Shown here one piece after another: positions 6,187 to 8,512 of a stretch of 8,512 nt of DNA (position 1 is the first letter of the stretch; each line of letters starts with the position of its first letter). Under the pieces are notes generated by a model. The model was not told where the DNA came from, did not search any database, and worked only from the letters and a program-made list of their open reading frames with translations. Position numbers and translations under genes: made by a program. Source of the DNA: an uncultured Spirochaetia bacterium (lineage in GTDB: Bacteria > Spirochaetota > CALGPD01); contig CALGPD010000287.1 of assembly GCA_937960625.1 (NCBI GenBank), positions 1 to 8,512 on the forward strand. The letters are read 5' to 3'.

Positions 6187-6200
6187 TAATATCGATATTA
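6187..6200. repeat. 14-bp palindrome at the -10 region of the lipoprotein gene
   Basis: TAATATCGATATTA is a perfect palindrome. It overlaps a TATAAT hexamer on the - strand (ATTATA at 6197-6202 on +), about 40 bp before the lipoprotein ATG. This is a suitable place for a repressor to block initiation. No convincing -35 element is visible at 16-18 bp, so both the promoter and its control are tentative. Confidence 0.3.
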
Positions 6201-6201
6201 T

Positions 6202-6234
6202 AAAAAATAACCTTATTGATTTTTAAATCAATAA
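6202..6234 (-). terminator. Terminator-like hairpin after the methyltransferase gene
   Basis: Arms TTATTGATTT (6213-6222) and AAATCAATAA (6225-6234) form a 10-bp perfect stem with a 2-bp centre, starting 22 bp after the methyltransferase stop. On the - strand the stem is followed by GGTTA and then six T (6202-6207). The stem is AT-rich and the T-run is offset by 5 nt, so efficiency may be modest. Confidence 0.45.
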
Positions 6235-6255
6235 TGCTGAAAATTTTATTAAATG

Positions 6256-6849
6256 TTATACTTTTAAAACGAACATTAATCTTTTTACCGGATAATAAAA
6301 TTCCCGCGCAAATCTTGGAAATTTTACTATATGTTCAAGCGTTAAGTTGAGTTTATTAAATAGTTCTTTAAATCCTTTAATAGATAGAAAACTAGGTTCA
6401 GATTGTATCCCGGTTCTTTTTTTAAATTCCCACCCATGTAATTTTGTAAGAAATCTGTCAACTGCATTACATGGAACATCCTCATGCATAATAATTTTCT
6501 TTTTTGCAACCCTTTTACATTCCAATAAAAAATTTTCTTTAAGCTTTTTGTCAACATGATGAAAAACATAAGAAATTAATACAGTATCAAAGCTTTTATT
6601 ACTAAAAGGGATTTTTTTACCGTCAAATAAATGGTAATCATTTATCGGAACATTTAACTGGTTTTCAACATCAAGTGCTGTAACTTTGCATGAATGAAAT
6701 TTTTCTAAAAGTTTAATAACTTTGCCGCCTCCCGCGCCAATATCTACTACTTTTTCGCCTTTATCAATAAACATGCTTGTGGATAAAAATGTTTTCCAGT
6801 CATTTTTATCCACAAATTTATATACACCGTATTTTTTGCAATTGGACAT
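6256..6849 (-). CDS. Class I SAM-dependent methyltransferase, Methyltransf_11 type
   Basis: The 197-residue soluble protein has a compact Rossmann methyltransferase core. SAM-binding motif I is VVDIGAGGGKV (34-44). The acidic residue at the end of strand 2 is D60 (TALDVE). HLFDGKKIPF (73-82) matches the usual 'D....LPF' segment. FDTVLISYVFHHV (87-99) is motif IV plus the following helix, and KKIIMHEDVP (117-126) is strand 5. The N-terminal lead is short (about 30 residues), so there is little room for a separate substrate domain. The substrate cannot be told; C126, F180 and the aromatic C-terminus (REFYYPVKR) are the only distinctive features. AGGAG lies 8 nt before the ATG and supports this start. 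The gene is divergent from the chemoreceptor and is the first gene of the - strand cluster. The downstream hairpin suggests it is mostly monocistronic. Confidence 0.88.
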   Translation of the reverse strand: MSNCKKYGVYKFVDKNDWKTFLSTSMFIDKGEKVVDIGAGGGKVIKLLEKFHSCKVTALDVENQLNVPINDYHLFDGKKIPFSNKSFDTVLISYVFHHVDKKLKENFLLECKRVAKKKIIMHEDVPCNAVDRFLTKLHGWEFKKRTGIQSEPSFLSIKGFKELFNKLNLTLEHIVKFPRFAREFYYPVKRLMFVLKV

Positions 6850-6878
6850 ATTTTTCTCTCCTAAGAATGTTATTTTCG

Positions 6879-6907
6879 TTAATATGATATATCAATATGT
6901 ATGCCAA
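6879..6907 (-). promoter_or_regulatory. Sigma70-type promoter for the methyltransferase gene
   Basis: On the - strand, TTGGCA (6902-6907, 5 of 6 matches to the -35 consensus) and TATTAA (6879-6884, 4 of 6 matches to the -10 consensus) are separated by 17 bp, about 30 bp before the ATG. The spacer contains the 10-bp palindrome TGATATATCA (6885-6894), a possible regulator site. Confidence 0.5.
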
Positions 6908-6997
6908 GTTTAATGGTTTTTTAAATGCTTGTCATTTAAGGTTTTATGTTTTAATGCAATTATGATTGGCTGAAGAATGTGTTAATAAATCAACAAT

Positions 6998-7021
6998 AAT
7001 TGTATTCTTGTTAATACAATT
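6998..7021. repeat. 9-bp inverted repeat in the divergent region
   Basis: AATTGTATT (6998-7006) and AATACAATT (7013-7021) are perfect inverted copies around a 6-bp spacer (CTTGTT). This is compatible with a dimeric regulator site or a small hairpin; on the + strand it is followed by TTTAAT. There is no gene on the left whose transcript it would end on the + strand. Confidence 0.35.
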
Positions 7022-7033
7022 TTTAATAAAAAA

Positions 7034-7177
7034 CGTATATTTCGATTTAAAAATTGCCGCAATTTTCCAAAGTTTTATGTCACTGCGAGGAACGTAAGTG
7101 ACGAAGCAATCTTTTTGATTTATTAAAAATCATATATTTAGAGAAAAATAAATTTATAATTTAAATCGAAATTCACG
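7034..7177. repeat. Palindromic dispersed-repeat/MITE-like element
   Basis: The 144-bp unit is bounded by 18-bp imperfect inverted repeats: CGTATATTTCGATTTAAA (7034-7051) against TTTAAATCGAAATTCACG (7160-7177), 16 of 18 positions paired including 13 in a row. Inside are three hairpins: AAAATTGC/GCAATTTT (7050-7057 and 7059-7066), GTCACT/AGTGAC (7079-7084 and 7097-7102) and TGATTT/AAATCA (7116-7121 and 7127-7132). The core 7079-7111 is of the type GTCAyTGCGAGG...GACGAAGCAATC, which I recall as a short dispersed repeat in many bacterial genomes. Possible direct repeats ATAAAAA flank it (7026-7032, 7178-7184) but are low-complexity. It encodes no protein. It may be a non-autonomous mobile element, or act as a transcribed structure near the chemoreceptor promoter. 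Confidence 0.55.
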
Positions 7178-7254
7178 ATAAAAATTAATTCTATATTTTT
7201 GATGTTAAATAAACAATATTTTTTTATAAATGACATAAAAAAAAGATAATTAAG

Positions 7255-7284
7255 TTGTAAATATTTTTGTTTAAATGCTATAAT
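7255..7284 (+). promoter_or_regulatory. Extended -10 promoter for the chemoreceptor gene
   Basis: TTGTAA (7255-7260) is followed after 18 bp by a perfect TATAAT (7279-7284), preceded by TGC, i.e. an extended -10 element. It lies about 48 bp before the ATG at 7332. No flagellar sigma28-type sequence is visible, so the receptor appears to use the vegetative sigma factor. Confidence 0.55.
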
Positions 7285-7331
7285 AATATTTAAGCAGGTG
7301 AATAGGAAATCTAACTAATTTGAGGTATACA

Positions 7332-8512
7332 ATGAGGTTTCGGGATTTAAAATTAAAATTTAAAATGTTAATACTTTTAGGAGTGTTGATATTTATATTT
7401 TTATCAGCAATAACCATGACAAATCATTACTTATCCATTAAGATTGCTGAACGTGCTTCCGCGGACCAACTGGAAAATATCATTACTTCCCTTGAAACGT
7501 CTGTAAATATTGGTATCAGTTCTACTGTTATTAATTACCTCAGGTCAGCAGCTAAAAATTCTCTAATGGTAACCCGTTCTTATTATTCAAGCCTGTTAAA
7601 CCGCGGAATTAATGAAAGAGAAATAAAGAACAGATTAAAGAATATTTTTTTATCTCAAAAGATTGGTAAATCCGGATATATATATGTTGTAAATTCAAAA
7701 GGGGTTTTAAAAATACATCCTAAAAAAGCATTAGTAAATGTTGATATTAGCAGGTATGGTTTTATTAAGAAACAAATAAAAATGAAACATGGCTACATTG
7801 AATATAAATGGAAAAATCCTGGTGAAAAAAATGCAAGAGATAAAGTTTTATATATGGAATATTTTAAACCTTGGGACTGGATAATAAGCGTATCCGCGTA
7901 TAAGGAAGATTTTAACAAGTTTCTTAATATCATGGATTTTAGAAAAAGCATTCTTAATATAAAGCCGGGACAAACAGGTTATCCCTTTATAATAAACACA
8001 AAAGGCGTATTAATTTTACATCCCAAACAAGAGGGGAAAAATTTTTATAATATAAAAGACGCAAAGGGAAAATATTTTATACGTGATATGATTAATAAAC
8101 GTAACGGTAAAATAATATATCCCTGGAAAAATCCCGGAGAAAAGTTATTTAGGGAAAAGGTGGTTTACTTTCGCTATATTCCATTGTTAAAGTGGATAGT
8201 TGCGGTTGGAGTATATATTGATGAAATAAATGCTCCTTATATTAATGCCAGAAATATGTCCATTCTTCTTGCGCTTTTGGTTTTCGTTATTATTATCCCC
8301 ATTGTATTTATAACAATATCATCTATTATGAGGCCGTTTAGAGGCATTTTAGAAAAAATAAATCTTATGGCTGAAGGAGACCTTACAAAAGAGTTTTTTA
8401 TCCGCTCCAATGATGATATAGGAATATTAACAAAAGCTTTCCGGGATTTTGTGAATAAAATCAAAGTAATAATTATTAGTTTAAAGCAAAATTCGGTGGA
8501 AGTTAAACAAAG
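7332..8512 (+). CDS. Methyl-accepting chemotaxis-type receptor, double Cache plus HAMP, 3'-truncated by the window
   Basis: The frame stays open to the window end: 393 residues, C-terminus missing. GAGG lies 6 nt before the ATG. A short cytoplasmic tail precedes TM1 (about 11-29). The extracytoplasmic part (about 30-306) starts with a long helix (33-110) and has two related Cache modules. Module A (about 110-195) has SGYIYVVNSKGVLKIHP and module B (about 209-298) has TGYPFIINTKGVLILHP. Each ends with WKNPGE (160-165, 265-270), R-[DE]-KV-x-Y and a W-I-x-x-V strand. This is the sCache_2/dCache_2 pattern, whose characterised members bind small carboxylates such as propionate, acetate or pyruvate. 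TM2 is about 308-331. A HAMP domain follows (about 332-384: MRPF, EGDL at 348-351, DDIGILTKAF). The heptad-like tail after it suggests the MCP signalling hairpin, but a histidine kinase or cyclase output is not excluded, since the module lies outside the window. Confidence 0.88.
   Translation, partial: MRFRDLKLKFKMLILLGVLIFIFLSAITMTNHYLSIKIAERASADQLENIITSLETSVNIGISSTVINYLRSAAKNSLMVTRSYYSSLLNRGINEREIKNRLKNIFLSQKIGKSGYIYVVNSKGVLKIHPKKALVNVDISRYGFIKKQIKMKHGYIEYKWKNPGEKNARDKVLYMEYFKPWDWIISVSAYKEDFNKFLNIMDFRKSILNIKPGQTGYPFIINTKGVLILHPKQEGKNFYNIKDAKGKYFIRDMINKRNGKIIYPWKNPGEKLFREKVVYFRYIPLLKWIVAVGVYIDEINAPYINARNMSILLALLVFVIIIPIVFITISSIMRPFRGILEKINLMAEGDLTKEFFIRSNDDIGILTKAFRDFVNKIKVIIISLKQNSVEVKQ

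Larger units (their letters stand above)
6850..7331. other. Divergent intergenic region, no gene
   Basis: About 480 bp between the divergent methyltransferase and chemoreceptor genes, very AT-rich, with no open frame supported by a start and codon pattern. It contains a promoter facing left (6879-6907), a 9-bp inverted repeat (6998-7021), a 144-bp imperfect palindromic element (7034-7177) and a promoter facing right (7255-7284). The heptamer GTTAATA occurs at 6878, 6981 and 7010, perhaps by chance. Confidence 0.8.

Noticed and set aside
6342..6569. Alternative frame on the - strand and an antisense frame inside the methyltransferase
   Set aside because: The methyltransferase frame carries all SAM motifs; these overlapping frames have none.
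2155..6849. A single six-gene operon forming a new functional system
   Set aside because: Spacers of 57-130 bp contain terminator-like hairpins and separate promoter sequences, and the gene functions do not form an evident pathway.
7026..7184. Target-site duplication ATAAAAA flanking the palindromic element
   Set aside because: It is low-complexity sequence in very AT-rich surroundings, so not convincing without other copies for comparison.
8237..8464. Open frame on the - strand
   Set aside because: It is antisense to the TM2 and HAMP region of the receptor, which has clear domain evidence.
1..8512. tRNA, rRNA, CRISPR array, integrase or toxin-antitoxin pair
   Set aside because: I read both strands for cloverleaf ends, spaced direct repeats and short paired genes, and found none.

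Overview
The window is AT-rich bacterial chromosome with short spacers and no rRNA, tRNA, CRISPR array or phage gene. Two small proteins carry lipoprotein signal peptides, and a large membrane chemoreceptor is present. This suggests a motile, heterotrophic bacterium, probably with a diderm-type envelope. The phylum cannot be fixed from the sequence: a spirochaete, an Elusimicrobia-like lineage or another AT-rich diderm would all fit.

Layout. (1) Positions 1-2134, + strand: the 3' end of an unidentified gene (possibly a glycosyltransferase), a U32-family tRNA hydroxylation protein (TrhP/YegQ type) whose ATG directly follows the previous stop codon, and a HAD phosphatase resembling pyrimidine 5'-nucleotidases. 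Transcription probably ends at a strong hairpin (2180-2212) that lies inside the 3' end of the convergent neighbour. (2) Positions 2155-6849, - strand, read from right to left: a small SAM methyltransferase, a PsbP/DUF1795-like lipoprotein, an M3 oligoendopeptidase, two tandem bacteriohemerythrins and a second lipoprotein of unknown function. The spacers hold their own promoter-like and palindromic sequences, so this is probably several transcription units rather than one operon. (3) Positions 6850-7331: a divergent intergenic region of about 480 bp. It has promoters facing both ways and a 144-bp imperfect palindromic element built around a motif of the type GTCAyTGCGAGG...GACGAAGCAATC, which I recall as a dispersed repeat in many unrelated genomes. 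(4) Positions 7332 to the end, + strand: the N-terminal 393 residues of a methyl-accepting chemotaxis-type receptor with two duplicated Cache modules and a HAMP domain, cut off by the window edge.

How the genes may work together. The hemerythrin pair points to O2 (or NO) binding or buffering in a microaerophile or anaerobe, and the receptor to sensing of small extracellular solutes. The peptidase processes oligopeptides in the cytoplasm, and TrhP modifies U34 of tRNAs. No obvious single pathway links them. The most distinctive non-coding property is that perfect palindromes (12-18 bp) or strong hairpins occur in most of the - strand spacers. I do not see a clear new multi-gene system. The best leads are the palindromic repeat element, the hemerythrin pair flanked by two related palindromes, and the uncharacterised lipoprotein at 2155-2805.
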